In this document: piece by piece, positions 45,801-57,490 of the stretch
How the letters are laid out: each line of letters opens with the position of its first letter
How positions within the stretch are numbered: position 1 is the stretch's first letter
Source of the DNA: Ganoderma boninense
Taxonomy: Eukaryota; Basidiomycota; Agaricomycetes; Polyporales; Polyporaceae
DNA length: 64,000 nt
Assembly (NCBI GenBank): GCA_002900995.3
Contig: CM035308.1
Span: forward strand, 1,178,001-1,242,000
Direction of reading: 5' to 3'
Notes under the pieces: model-generated
Told to the model about the DNA's origin: nothing
Database searches by the model: none
The model's input: only the letters and a program-made list of their open reading frames with translations
Made by a program: the position numbers and the translations under genes

Positions 45801-46779
45801 GTACGCATATCGGCCACATCTGGGGCTGGTGTGTTAAGTTCATCTTCGATATCCGTCTTTGGAGCACTCGTTGCCGGCGTAGCCGACTTGCTGGGCAGTG
45901 GAGGGAGTCTGACGCTGTCCCCTGCGCCCACAGCAATTTCGAACAGTCTGCGAAGACTTGGGAGTGAGATACCTGCCACTTCGACCCCATTCTGGACAAC
46001 TCGCTCCCGCTCTTGTTCCGGTACGAGGACGGCGCAACGTTGTACACACTCGTCATGACTTCCATACTCGAGCTGATGCCGTATTCGACAGTGGTTGAGT
46101 AAGCCTTGAAGATTTGAGAAGTCAAAGCGAGAACATCGAGGGCATGCGAGTTTAGCGATCTCTGGTGGTGTGGTGGTTGTGTTGCGGAGGAAAAGAAGAC
46201 GTTTGGGAGGAGCAAGAGGTGCGCGGGGGAAAATACGCGTGCGGGATGTGCGAGAGCCGGCTCTAAGCATTTGGGGAGGCTCTGGTGTGGATGTGTTTGG
46301 AGGAGGTTCATCGATTGTGGGACGGGGTGAAGGGACGGGTAGGAGGGGATTCTCGCGGTTGAAGATGAGATCGCAAGGGGCCTCAATCGCATCTAGTGCA
46401 TCCAGTGATGCGACACGAAAGTCCTCACACCCTGGAGAGAGCTTAGCAAGCTCACTGGGGTAGGGGTGGGTAGCGCACCTTGCCCGACAGCCCTCTGCGC
46501 CGATTCCTGGAGGAGTACAGCCCAGTTTATCCGAGACTGCATGGTGTCAGCTATACGCTGGCGTATAGCTATCTCGAGGTCGATCTCCTCAAGGGCTATC
46601 TGCTGAAAAGTCGGGACATAATTGCCTGGCGGACATTGGTTAGGCTGGGACATGAAATGACCGCGACTGCTGCACGCACTGCAAGTCCGTCGTCGTTTCC
46701 TCGGACGTTCATCGCTGCTACGAGAGGATTCGCTGTCTGACGAAATGGGGCTAGGGGACTGGGCTGAGTCTGGGCGCAT
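42801..46779 (-). CDS. YEATS2-like chromatin reader with a C2H2 finger
   Basis: Eight exons (46779-46479, 46431-45370, 45311-45244, 45174-44971, 44904-44706, 44637-44584, 44540-44410, 44309-42801) give 1,175 residues. The N-terminal part is helical (LEEIDLEIAIRQRIADTM). A C2H2 finger follows (CPRCSRFDFSNLQGLLNHC with HxxxH partners). The YEATS domain runs from VQVSDFSLYIP through HSYRWRIAVTSP to LSEPPFVITSTTDQPFLARLAFTW. YEATS domains bind acylated lysines on histones. The C-terminal part has ALFRKLNYGRRKAIE, a WLEQEGLF block and a Cys-rich ACGLERTWHP segment, similar to YEATS2 of the animal ATAC complex; that homology is inferred. The tail ends in a Ser/Thr and acid-rich stretch. It is divergently transcribed from FEN1 with 304 bp between the starts. 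Confidence 0.8.
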
Positions 46780-47083
46780 ATATCCTGGTCGTGCATGTAT
46801 TGGAGCGGATGAAGCACGCAGAAAACATTATGGGCGTCTCCTTCCGAGGAAGTCACCCCCTTCTGTGACTTTCGCGTTACGTCACAGCCCTTGTCACCCT
46901 CGTCACGGTCAGGCGCGACGCGCCCGGTAAGTAGCGCTGAGGGCGTTGCTCCGCTGACCTCTTCGCCATCTTCCCCACCGGCCTCTGCTCGTTGCCCTTG
47001 CCCACGTACCTGGTCACATTGCCCCACGGAACTTTTTCGAGCCACTGGAACTCGGAATACACTGCCAGCGCTCGTAGACTAAC
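46780..47083. promoter_or_regulatory. shared divergent promoter, YEATS2-like / FEN1
   Basis: 304 bp separate the two start codons. GC-rich boxes (GCGCGACGCGCCC near 46,913) lie mid-way. No exact ACGCGT box is present. Confidence 0.45.
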
Positions 47084-48763
47084 ATGGGTATCAAGGGCCT
47101 TACTGCCCTCCTGGTCGAGCACGCGCCCAAGGCCATCCAGGTATACCACAGCTGTCCTGTTCATGACCACCCGATGTATTCATACGCGTTGCGCGCAGGA
47201 ACATGAAATCAAGACTCTTTTTGGACGCAAAGTCGCCATCGACGCGTCCATGTCGATATACCAGTTCCTCATCGCTGTCCGCCAGAAGGACGGAGAGTTG
47301 TTGACAAACGACGCTGGAGAGACGACCAGGTGAGTAACCTACTTTTGTATTATGCAGCCAGTAAGTGTTGAGATCGCTTGGAAGTCACCTTATGGGTTTC
47401 TTCTACCGCACAATACGCATGGTTGAGAATGGCATCAAGCCTGCGTATATCTTCGACGGCAAGCCTCCAGAGCTAAAGGCTGGCGTAGTAAGTGGATCCT
47501 ATGTGTAGTAGAAATACCGTCACTCAACATCTGTGTAGCTCTCAAAACGTTTAGAGAGGAGAGAGGAAGCTAAGGAGGAAGGGGAAGAGGCGAAGGAGAC
47601 CGGTAGGCTTACCCTTCTCCTATCACGTCATAACAGAACAGCCCACTCTCGTATAAAGGAACCACGGAAGATATGGACCGCTTCTCCCGACGCACCGTCA
47701 AAGTAACTCGTGAGCACAATGAAGAGTGCAGGAAGCTCCTCGGCCTCATGGGCATTCCATTCGTTGTGGTATGAGTCCCTTCCCTCTGTTCCCTCCTCCC
47801 TCGTTCGTCATCTCAAATGGATCGATCCTCCCTAGGCACCATCTGAGGCTGAAGCACAATGCGCTGAGCTCGCGCGCGGCGGCAAAGTCTACGCAGCAGG
47901 TTCGGAGGACATGGACACTCTCACCTTCAGCGCACCCATCCTCTACCGTCACCTCACCTTCTCCGAGGCTCGCAAGACACCTATATCCGAGATTAACCTC
48001 GAAAAGGCGTTGGAGGGGCTTGAAATGGACATGTCGCAGTTCATTGACCTGTGTATCCTTCTGGGATGCGACTACCTCGAGCCCATCAAGGGCGTCGGCC
48101 CAAAGAGTGCGCTGAAGCTCATCAGGGAGTACGGGTCACTCGGCAAGGTCATTAAGCACTTGAGAGAGAAGTGAGTGACTGGTTGTCTTCACTGTATATC
48201 GCTGGACTGACATGCTGTGGCTCAGGACGGCGGAGAAGGAAGAGGCCGCCGAAGACGGCAAAAAGAAGAAAGGTGGTGTGCAGGTCCCGGAGGAGTGGCC
48301 TTGGGAGGCAGCGAAGGAGGTGTTCCAGAAACCGGACGTTACCCCTGCGGACCAGCTTGAACTCGAGTGGAAGAGTCCCGACATCGAGGGACTTGTTGAT
48401 TTCCTCGTCAAGGATAAGGGCTTCAAGTACGTTCATCGTGCAATATGCTAACATGTAAAAGTATTAACCACCCTATGACAGCGAGGAGCGTGTCAGAAAA
48501 GGAGCAGAGAAGCTGGCCAAGTTCCTGAATGCGAAACAGCAGGGTCGTCTTGATGGCTTCTTCACCGCGAAGCCCAAAACGTCTCCTAAGAAAGAGAAGG
48601 AAAAGCCCGCCGAGAAGGGCAAAGGCAAGGGTACGAAGCGGAAGGTACGCACTTCTCTGCTATCTTGTGGATCCACGATGGCCAATCGCGCTTTCACTAG
48701 GCGGACGACAAGGAGGACAAGAAAGCAGCGGCAGGGAGCAGTAAAAAGCCAAAGAAAAAGTAG
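47084..48763 (+). CDS. FEN1: flap endonuclease 1
   Basis: Nine exons (47084-47140, 47199-47329, 47385-47487, 47539-47602, 47659-47768, 47836-48170, 48226-48426, 48482-48644, 48701-48763) give 408 residues, the usual FEN1/Rad27 length. The N nuclease block starts [10 protein letters not shown], with metal-site acids in [14 protein letters not shown] and [12 protein letters not shown]. The internal block has [22 protein letters not shown] and [20 protein letters not shown] (helix-hairpin-helix). The C-terminus has a PCNA-interacting box ([11 protein letters not shown]) and a Lys-rich nuclear tail. The enzyme cuts 5' flaps during Okazaki fragment maturation and long-patch base excision repair. 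The acceptor of exon 3 is AAG. It is convergent with NOP12, 234 bp away. Confidence 0.93.
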
Positions 48764-48997
48764 CTGAGCTTCGGATCTTTCCTGTCATCTGGTCGTTTGC
48801 TATCTATCGCACGGTCGTACCTCTTACCGTATATCTCGTTTTGTATACCTCACTTGTTGTATCACTAGCGCACCTAATGGATAATAACCCGCCCACAATT
48901 ATCAACCTTGGCGATTCACGAAGTTAAATCTCGAGGAAGGTGCCCCACAACAGCCAGCACAACCGTCGCCGACTGCAATCCTCGGGCTGGGGGTGCC

Positions 48998-51194
48998 TTA
49001 CTTCTTCGTGTTCATCTTCATCATCGCGTTCCCGCTCCGCACCCTCTTCTTCGGCTTGTCTTTCTTTCCTTGGGCACCATGTCCCCCCTCCTTCCGCTCG
49101 CCCGTCCGCTTCCGCACCCTTTCCCGGTCCCCCTTCGACTTCACACCTTTCTCCGCCAACGACTTCGCGCGCTTCTTCGCGAGCCGTCGCGCGACGCGGT
49201 CCGCGTCAGCAGCTTTCGCCTTCTTGCGCTCTTCTTTGGGCAGATGCGCGAGCTTCGCACCCAGCTCAGGGTTGCCTTTCGGCGTGCGAGTTGGCACCAG
49301 GCGAGGCGCGCGCTCCGGTCGCGCAGGTGATGCGCCTGGGCGAGAGGGCTTTCCGTGTGGGCCAGAGGTGGACGACGAAGCGGTGCGAGGTGCTTTGGCT
49401 ACACGCAGCTTGGGGCCGCCAGGGAGGGTCTTGCAGCGCTGGACACGGAGTTTGCGTTTGGCGAACTTGAGCTTGGCCTGTTCAAGCGCGAGGATCTCGT
49501 CGACGCATTCGCGGTCCTGCATGGAGCATACATGCGATCAGAGTGAGGTAGAACATGGATGAAGGGGGAACACTCACCACAAACTGGACGTACGCGAAGC
49601 CCTTCCCGAGTTGGGTGTCCTTGTCGCGGATGATGCGCACACGCTTCACCCACGCTCGCAGCTTGCCCTCTTCTCCCTCCTCGCCATCACTCTCCTCTTC
49701 CTCCTCGCGGTCGCTGCCCGAATCCTTCTCCCCTGGCTTGCCCCTCTCCTCCGTGACCACGCTCTCGAAAAACGCCCTCAGGTCCTCCTCCTTGCTGGTG
49801 AATTCCAAGTTCCCCACGAAGAGAGTCGCTTTCGGGTCTCCAGCCATCGCTTTCTCCCCCGTACGACCAGTCTCGTGCTCACCTTCCCCGCTTCGACCTT
49901 CTGTCGGCCGCGAGCCCTTCTTGACCACATCCATCCTCAACGTCCGCCCCTGGAACACGCTTCCATCGCCATTCTCCGCACACGCGCTCGCCGCATCGTA
50001 AGGATCCATTACAGGCGCAGGCGGAGGCACATTCGCCGGCCGCTTCGCAAGAGCCTCCGCTGACGGTGGGTGCGCGAAGACGACGTACGCATTCACCGCA
50101 TCGACATGGTCGTGGATCTCGTGCTTGATGAACGCGAGCCTCTTCTTCTCCTTTGGGGTAAGGTACTGCTTCTGTGGCGCCGCGGTCGTCTCGTCATCTT
50201 CGCCTTCGTTCGCGCGCCATGCCGCGGCGCGGTCACGGTCGTGCTCGCGGCCCTTGCTGGGCTTCTTGGGATCGGGGTGGGAATGGGACGTTTTACGGGA
50301 GTCGTCGGGGAGCTCTGCGGTGGGCTTTTTGAAGGCGACAGAGCGGTAGCGGACGGACTCGATTTTGGCGGAGGGGACAAACGAGAGGATGTGTCGCTTG
50401 AATTGTTTTTGAGAGGGCTACATATACACACAGATCATCCTGTTAGTCGTCCGTGGTGTAAAGGTTGAGCGAAGAGGAGCGTACTCTGGACTTTGTGACC
50501 TCCACCGCTACATTCCCGACGAATATGGTGCGGGCGTCGCGCTGCTCCGGGGTCTCTTCTGAGGGTATGAACTTTGGCTTGCCGTGTCGCGACTGGCCCT
50601 TGGGTTGCGCACCCTTCTGCAGCGACTCGTGCACGAGGTTCGATGGATCTCCTTCGTCATCGGGATCACTGGATGCTTCGTCTATCTCTTCCTCCTCCGA
50701 GCCATCCTCGCCCTCGTCCTCATCCTCGTCCCGGCTCTCAGCATCGCTGTCTTGACCTCCGGACTCCTCTTCCTCGCTCTCGGTTTCGGAAACAGCATGT
50801 GTTGCCTTCGTTACAGCTTTCCTAGGTTCTTTTGATGATGACGGAGTGGCTGAAATAATGAGCACTTCGGGGGCATATACAGATGCTGAACTTGACCACA
50901 TGCCTGCAGCCTCGAGCTTCGATCGTTTCGCCTTGCCATTCGGGGTCGCCTCGGACGCCTTTCGCTTCTTCTTCTCGGATGATGTATCTGGTGCAATAGT
51001 TGCTGAAGGGGCTACATCGGGAGCTAGGCGAGTGGATGGGACCTGAATGTCCACTTCTTAGACCTTGTCTGGAGAAAACAGAGACAGGACGGTGGGCTTA
51101 CCGTAGTGGATCGAAAGAGATCATCTAAACCCTTGTCAATCGCCTTGGCCTTGCCTTTGTTGGTCCCAGGAAGCAGGAAAGACGAGAGACTCAT
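48998..51194 (-). CDS. NOP12: nucleolar RNA-binding protein Nop12
   Basis: Exons 51194-51102, 51042-50485, 50417-49578 and 49516-48998 give 669 residues. The N-terminal 180 residues are charged, with a long acidic run (DEDEDEGEDGSEEEEIDEA). RRM1 begins RTIFVGNVAVEVTKS and is interrupted by a large insertion before NAYVVFA. RRM2 has the RNP2 ATLFVGNL and RNP1 KGFAYVQFV. The C-terminus is Lys/Arg-rich (KKRVRSGNAMMKMNTKK) and would carry nucleolar targeting. Yeast Nop12 helps process 25S and 5.8S pre-rRNA in the large-subunit pathway. The start MSLSSFLLPGTNKGKAK resembles the short N-terminal motif of fungal orthologues. It shares a 228 bp divergent promoter with YKT6. Confidence 0.88.
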
Positions 51195-51383
51195 GGTCGA
51201 TGCACCGGAGCTTGTCAAGGTGGAGAGGTGCCCAATTCGAGCGCAAAATCCTCTTGGCCTTGGGTTTCCAAGCGGGCCGGTGAGGCGATGGGCGCTACAG
51301 GCTCTCACAGCGCCTCGCAAGTTGCAACGACAGGCTTTCTCAGGCTCTGCACATACCTCGCTTCTCCTCTCCTCACCCCGTCG

Positions 51384-51392
51384 CATATATAC
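51384..51392 (+). promoter_or_regulatory. TATA-like box of YKT6
   Basis: CATATATACA about 35 bp before the ATG at 51423, within the divergent NOP12/YKT6 promoter. Confidence 0.4.
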
Positions 51393-51422
51393 ACGTCTTT
51401 GCTCACTCTACGGGAGGCAATC

Positions 51423-52220
51423 ATGAAGGTCTATTCGCTGGCTGTTGTTCTCGCACCCCCAAACAAGTCTGCAGCAGTCCTCAGCAGCGCGTCCGACCTC
51501 TCCTCCTTCTCCTTCTACCAGCGCGGGTCTGTCAGCGAGTTCATGTCTTTCTTCACCAAGACTGTCGCAGAGCGCACCCCTCAAGGCCAGCGGCAAAGCA
51601 TCCAGGAGAACGTGTACACTGCGCACGTCTATAACCGCGGCGGAGCAGAGCAGCTCGCAGGTGCGTCTTCCACCCCGTCCACCGCCAGCTTCTGGCCGTA
51701 GTGACACCAGCGCTGGCCTTGCATGTAGCTGTCATGATCGCAGATCAAGAGTACCCTGTCCGGCCTGCATTCTCTCTCCTCACAAAGCTCCTCGATGACT
51801 TCATCGCGAAGGTGCCTCAAGCGTCCTTCAACACCCCTGCCGCCATCTCCTTCCCGGAAGTCAACACCTACCTGCAGAAGTATCAGGATCCCAGGCAGGC
51901 GGATGCGATCATGAAGGTGCAGCAGGAGTTAGATGAGACCAAGATCATCCTAGTGCGCATTGCTTGTCCTCCCATGTCGCACGCTGTCGACTGATGATCC
52001 TGCGTGTGCGATTCATAGCACAAGACAATCGAATCGGTTTTGCAGCGAGGAGAGAAGATCAATGACCTGGTAGACCGCTCGAACGAACTATCTGCCCAGA
52101 GCAAGATGTTCTACAAGACAGCAAAGAAGGTACGACTGCCCTCTGGGATGTTTCGCAACCTTTGTGCCAACTAGCTTACCGTCCTCTTCGCAGCAAAACT
52201 CCTGCTGTGCTATCATGTAG
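51423..52220 (+). CDS. YKT6: v-SNARE Ykt6
   Basis: Exons 51423-51660, 51729-51952, 52019-52129 and 52194-52220 give 199 residues. Residues 1-130 are a longin domain ([44 protein letters not shown]). The SNARE helix follows ([33 protein letters not shown]), with the central Arg of R-SNAREs in VLQRGEK. The tail CCAIM is the dual lipidation signal: farnesylation of the last Cys and palmitoylation of the preceding one. This replaces a transmembrane anchor. Ykt6 drives fusion in ER-Golgi, endosomal, vacuolar and autophagic transport. All family features are present. Confidence 0.95.
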
Positions 52221-52780
52221 GGTTGAAGTCCGCGCAGTTCCACCCCGTCTATCTGCGTATTATACCGTCCACGAGTCAATCGGACAACCCGCTTCACATG
52301 GCATATACGGATGCATGCACTCCATAATGGTATTTGGAAAGCGGATGATGCTGCAGTCCCGTTCCCCCAACGTCTATCTCGCATTTTTTGTTCGTGGTGC
52401 AGGTAGCATTTCGGTGCCTTCAATGTCTCGGGAGGAATTATCCGTGAGTTGCAACGTAAGCCTGTCGCGTTTTGCTGGAGGTACCTAGTCTAACATATGG
52501 GCCAGTTTCCTGAGCGGTCCAGTGCGAGATTCGAGGACGGGTGTCTGAGCGCCAAGCAAGAAAGTATCTCAGGGCCGTTTCTGCTGCAAGTAACGACTGG
52601 CCCAGCCTGTCATTACTAGCTGGAAGGTAGCGGGAGCCACATGCCGGCTTCCTATCTATGCCTGCACACCATCATGTTGGATTCCCAAAATGGGACGGTT
52701 CCATGCCGAAAGTCCGTCCGCAAACCTTAAACCCGCGGCAAACCAGGTCACGACACCGACGCTCAAGAGGCTCGCCAGCC
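52221..52780. other. intergenic spacer
   Basis: No gene recognised between YKT6 and the methyltransferase. Confidence 0.5.
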
Positions 52781-52783
52781 TAT

Positions 52784-52790
52784 TATAAAT
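52784..52790 (+). promoter_or_regulatory. TATA box of the methyltransferase gene
   Basis: TATAAAT, 68 bp before the ATG at 52858. Confidence 0.5.
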
Positions 52791-52857
52791 ATCGACATAC
52801 CGCTGCCAGGCCCGAGTCGCCCGACCTCACTACTCCATCTCATCACTGCATTGAAAG

Positions 52858-54039
52858 ATGTCCGAAACAGACCGACCTGGTTGGGACAAGCCCCTCGACC
52901 CCGCTCTCTATACCCTAGATGAGGAGGAGGAAGCATTCATGAAGGCCGCCACAGGAATTCAAGACTACGAAGAGCTCAAGATTCATGTCATCGCCGTGCA
53001 GACCAAGGCATTCACGGTATGCCTATCCCCTCTCTTTCTTGACAGATGGGGTCTAACAAGGCTCCCCAGCTTTACCATTACCCCTGCCTTCGTCTGTTCG
53101 ACTTCTTGAGGTATCACTCGTTCCAGTATCGTGCCTGTCGGATCGGCGCGCGCCACGTCTGCCTGACAGAGTTCTGGCTGACAGAGAGCTTTCCTCTTCT
53201 AGACTCAGAATGGCGCGACTGCCGGCATATGACGCGCTGATTGCGCTGGGAAAGCAACGAGAAGGGGCAATATTGCTCGACGTGGGCTGCTGTCGTGCGT
53301 ATCCCGAACGCTTCTGCCAGCCCTCTTCCAGTGACCTCATTTCGCTTCTGCGTTTCAGTTGGCACCGAAATCCGTAAGGCAATCATTGACGGGTGGCCTG
53401 TGACGGGAATCGTCGCACTTGACCTGAGCAAAGGTCAGTGGGTTTTCTTCATCCCAATCTTTGGTGTATCTTTAATCACGGTCTATTGTCGTCCCAGACC
53501 TCTGGGACCTTGGCCACGAGCTCTACCACACCAGCCCCGAGACGTTTCCCGTCCCCTTTATTCAAGGCGACATCCTCGACCCCGCCAACCTTACTGTTGC
53601 CCCTTTCCCTACTTCCTCCAGCCCTCTCCCTGCCGACGGCTTTTCCCTCCGCGAAGTGGCGTCTCTCAACCAACTGCACGGCAGAGTATCCGCCATCTTC
53701 GTCGGCACGTTCTTCCACCTCTTCCAGTTCGACGGCCAGGAGCGCGTCGCGCGTATTCTCGCAGGGCTCCTCTCGCCGCTCCCCGGCTCGATGCTCCTCG
53801 GTTCGCACGGCGGGATGGCGACCAAGGGCATATGGTCTCCCACGGAAGGGACCAACATGCACTGCCACTCCCCGGAGAGCTGGAGGGAGCTGTGGGAGGG
53901 CATCTTCGCGGAGGCCGGGGCGCAGGTCAAGGTGGATGCGATACTGAGGCCGCGCAGCGGTGGTGTTAGCTTTCACGGGACGTACCCTGACAACATGGTC
54001 CTTCGCCCCTATCTGGTCTGGTCGGTGACCAGGGTTTAG
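52858..54039 (+). CDS. class I SAM-dependent methyltransferase, fungal AusD/Trt5-like
   Basis: Exons 52858-53016, 53070-53110, 53203-53294, 53359-53433 and 53498-54039 give 302 residues. The N-terminal motif GWDKPLDPALYTLDEEEEAFM is typical of a fungal methyltransferase family that includes meroterpenoid enzymes such as AusD and Trt5. The SAM-binding motif is ILLDVGCCLGTEIRKAI, split by intron 3; motif II is GIVALDLSK. A Phe-rich strand (AIFVGTFFHLFQF) and GSMLLGSHGG follow. The usual GCCFG is GCCLG here. The protein probably methylates a carboxyl or hydroxyl group of a small molecule. Family members also occur outside biosynthetic clusters, and no other cluster gene lies next to it, so the substrate is open. 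Confidence 0.8.
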
Positions 54040-54630
54040 ACTTCGGGTTGGGGACGGAGGGACGGGCCCGAAGAGTTCTACGAATCAGCTTGTGTCAATA
54101 CTACAGTAGTCCTTTGCTAGTTGTACATGTGTCTTGTTGGAGAAAAGTCTTGTTTGAGCCTGCGGAGTGTATCAGACGCCATGTCTGAATTGATAGGTAA
54201 AGCCTACAGGTGCGAGCATGCACGCACAGACAGTGACTACGCTACACATACACAGCCAACTTCTGTTCTAAGCGAGGGATCGTGCACGTGCAACCGAAAT
54301 CAGAACACGTCGCGCAACGAAGGATTCGCGCGAAGGGGCCATACGCAACACGACCCCCTCAAAACGCCTGGCAGATTAGACTAGTAGGTACTAGAGTACG
54401 CGACGTAGATAGTTTACAGTCCATTAGTCCGGGTGTACGGATATCGGTATCGGTATGTGTGTCGACATGAGCGGACTCGTGAACGTAGGTACACAGCTTA
54501 CTAGTGAATGATCGGTGAACGAGCGGACAGCACCTTTTCACCTGCCTGGTGCCGAGAGGACTGTGAGCAGATTTCCGTGTATATGATATATGCAAGAACG
54601 CGCAACAGCACCAGCAGCACACGCACTTTC
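54040..54630. other. convergent 3' region
   Basis: Between the stop codons of the methyltransferase (plus) and the coiled-coil protein (minus). No gene seen. Confidence 0.5.
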
Positions 54631-54680
54631 TCTCCCTCCCTCTCCTCTCCTCTCCTCTCCTCCCCCCTCCCTCTTCCTCA
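54631..54680. repeat. CTCTC-rich simple repeat
   Basis: A pure pyrimidine tract of about 50 bp built on TCTCC and CTCTC units. It directly abuts the stop codon of the minus-strand gene, so its transcript would begin its 3' UTR with a GA-rich run. Confidence 0.75.
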
Positions 54681-57240
54681 CTTCCGCAGGATTTTCTCCC
54701 GGAGCTCTGCGCCCTTCAGTCGCGCGCGAAGGTACTCCAGCCTCGCCTCGTACCGCCCCGTCACCTCTGTGCGCCGTCGCCGGATGTCCGCGAGCTCGTG
54801 CTCCATGCTCACCAACTCCTCCTCGTCGATTGCCGCGGCCACCGACGTCGCCCGCTTGCCTCCTGATCCTGTCGAACCAGCTTCAGAGCGCGACGATGAC
54901 GAGATCGGGCTTGTAATCGACGGTTCCCCCCGGCGTGAGACCCTCCGCATGCTCCCGCTCCTGCTCGTGGTGAGCCGAGGGCGGAGCCGGTCGCCACCCT
55001 CGCTCTCCTCAACAGTCTCGAGCGGGAGATGTCCCGTGCTACGCGCGAGGTTCACGCTGGAGCTGCTCGCGAGGCCAGGATGAAGGAGGTGCACGCTGGA
55101 CAGTGGTGTGGGCGGAGGCCCTGTATTCTTGCCGCGTGAGGATAAGGACGACATCGACGCCTTGTGGGTGAGCACAGGCGGCGCGGATAGCGGGGACGTC
55201 GCGGACGAGACGGAACGCATCTTCGCGCCGTTCGACGGTGTGCGCCTGAGCGAACGCGCCGTGCGTCCTGAGCCGCTCGACTTGAACGAGATCGCGTCGA
55301 AGTCTTTTCCGGAGCGCGCGCTGAGCGTGCCTGCGGGCCAGCCGCCGTCGGAAAGGGTGCCATGCGAGGGGAGAGGTGGTATGACGGGCGGTTTTAGGCG
55401 GCGCTGGCGTGTGAGAGTGGAAAGCTCGAGGCCGTTGAAGGCGTCGAGCAGGCGGCGGCCCTCGGCTTCGACGACCTCGATCTGGTGCCGGATTTCCTGC
55501 ACGGACTCGACCTGGTCATCGTCGGGTATGTCGTGAATGCTGATGTGGGTATAACTCGACTCGAGCCCTGCGGTCGGCGAGGCGTGGTAGGAAGAAGGGG
55601 GTGCCGTGCGGCTGCCGGAGCGGGTCCGCGAGCGTGAGGGCCCGGGGTCTGTGGCACTGAAGGTATGGGAGCCGATGACCTTCCTGCGGGAAAACGTCCG
55701 GGACAGCCTGGCGGATGCCGCGTCTGTGCCCAGTGAACTCTCACTGGCCTGCTTGGATAGTCTCCGAGGGAGCGTGGCTTCTTCTGCGGGAGGGACCGTA
55801 ACGATGGAGTAGACACTTATCGTATCGCTTCCATGAGCGTCTGGGGGTAATGAAACGATCCGACGACTTGTTGCGCGTCGAAGAAGGCCGGTGACTGTGG
55901 ACGTGAATGATTTCTTGGAAGCAACAGAAGGAGCACGAGTTGATGCAGGCGGATGTACATGGAAGTTAGAAGAGGAACGGCGCTCATTAAATGTCGAGAC
56001 TAAGGCATATCAGCGTGGCGGTGACAAGGACGAACAGTGGGGACTTACTTCGTGGATCAGCTGTGTGGGGTGGCAACCTGGACATGGGTACCAAAGGCTC
56101 CTCCGTGGGTATGGTCGAGCCACTAGAAAGTCGTTCGAAGAGATTTTGACGGAGAAGGCGGTATTCATCGTCACTAGATCAAAGTTCTGATGAGCTTCGA
56201 ATATCGCGTGAAAAAGTAAAACAAGATGAGTGGTTCACGAATATCCGTGGTTCGGACATTCGTGAGCCACCTCCACTGAAAGGGATAATGAAGGTTCGTG
56301 GGTGTATCCGTCCACTGCGCGAGCTTCGCAGGAATGCCCCAATCAGGAACCATGCATGTCCTCTTGAACCTGTCCCCGAGTCCCCGAGAACACCAGTGTC
56401 TTTTCCCACCACCCTGCCACGTCCATCCCAGATTGTGCAATATTGCGATTCGGCACCGTTGATTTTGCAAGGTCTCGTAATGACCCAAATCACACCGTCC
56501 TCATGCCTGACTCATCCCAGACTACCTCAGCCTGGTGCGCTCAGAATAATGCCAGAGGCTCGTGTTGCAGCGTGTTGGTTGAGTTCGGGGGGGGAGACGA
56601 GAATGGTGGAGCGAGTGCGGGGAATAGAAGCAAAGAAGAGGTGCGGCTTGGTCATCCGAGGGAGGAGGGGACGCAAATGGCTGGGAAAAGACTATACTGA
56701 CCTGAGGAGTCCCTCCGCGTTGGCCGTTGCGAGTTCGTTTAGTCGTTGAGCGAGCGTTACCCTGGAGAATGTCCATATGTCAGGCGTGAGGTGCGGGGAT
56801 TGACGAAAAGCTCACTGACGTGACGATGTCCGTTGACGTGCGGGGACTGGCCATGTCACTGGCATTGCCGTTGCGCCTGGAGTGTGCAGTGGAGGAGCCA
56901 GCCCAATGTCTGGATGTGGTGGTGCTGGTGCTGGGTCTGGGCCCACGGATGGAGCCTACGACGGAGCGCTTGTCTTTGGTCTTGGAGAAGGACGCCGCGG
57001 AGAGGGAGAGGGACGGGGAGGTGTAAGGGGTCGCGGCGGGTGAGGCAGGGGCGGACGCTGGCTCGCGCTGCTTGCCCTTGTTCTTGCCGTACTGTGGCGG
57101 GAGTAATTAATGGATGCAGCACGCTGGATGAATGATGGCGATCGACGCACGAATCTGGAGCGGATGACGCGCGCGACGGTGAGGTCATCGTTGGGGGGAG
57201 AGTGGAGGTCGTCAGCCCGCCTGGCAGAGAAAAAGCCCAT
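54678..57240 (-). CDS. conserved fungal coiled-coil protein, unknown function
   Basis: Exons 57240-57151, 57091-56820, 56761-56702, 56173-56049 and 55999-54678 give 592 residues. The start MGFFSARR with VIRSRFYGKNKGKQRE, the block LAQRLNELATANAEGLLSDDEYRLLRQNLFERL and a C-terminal coiled coil (EEELVSMEHELADIRRRRTEV, YLRARLKGAELREKIL) are conserved in agaricomycete proteins I have seen, but I cannot give a function. The middle 300 residues are disordered, rich in Ser, Arg and Pro. The LAQRLNEL..DEEYRLLR pattern looks like a short helical hairpin. Intron 3 is 528 nt, ten times the local norm, yet joining its ends restores LLSDDEYRLL exactly. The start lies 250 bp from that of ERG24 on the other strand. 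Confidence 0.75.
56174..56701 (-). other. 528 nt intron with an 18 bp hairpin
   Basis: Bounded by GTCAGT and CTAG. It contains an inverted repeat at 56230-56270: 18 bp arms with 16 Watson-Crick pairs, one G-U and one mismatch around a 5 nt loop. A 315 nt minus-strand open stretch overlaps it but has no recognisable motif. Confidence 0.6.
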
Positions 57241-57490
57241 CCCGTCATGCCGGTCGGTGTCCAGGTCGTACACGACGACGACCGCAGCCCGTCCCCGACG
57301 ACCCCGCACAGTCACGCGTTGCCCGTGACTCGGTAACGGCCTTGCCCTTTCCGGGACTTGTCCGCGAAAACTAATCATTCGCGAACCGTGATCAGACCTG
57401 ATCAGACCACCACGCGCGTTGACTTAACGCGTCCGCGACCGAGCGCGCTCCCACACCTCCTCCTCCACGTCCACATCCACGACCCCCGCC
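57241..57490. promoter_or_regulatory. divergent promoter, coiled-coil protein / ERG24
   Basis: 250 bp between starts. It includes an ACGCGT box at 57427-57432 and a CT-rich stretch just before the ERG24 ATG, common in fungal housekeeping promoters. Confidence 0.4.
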
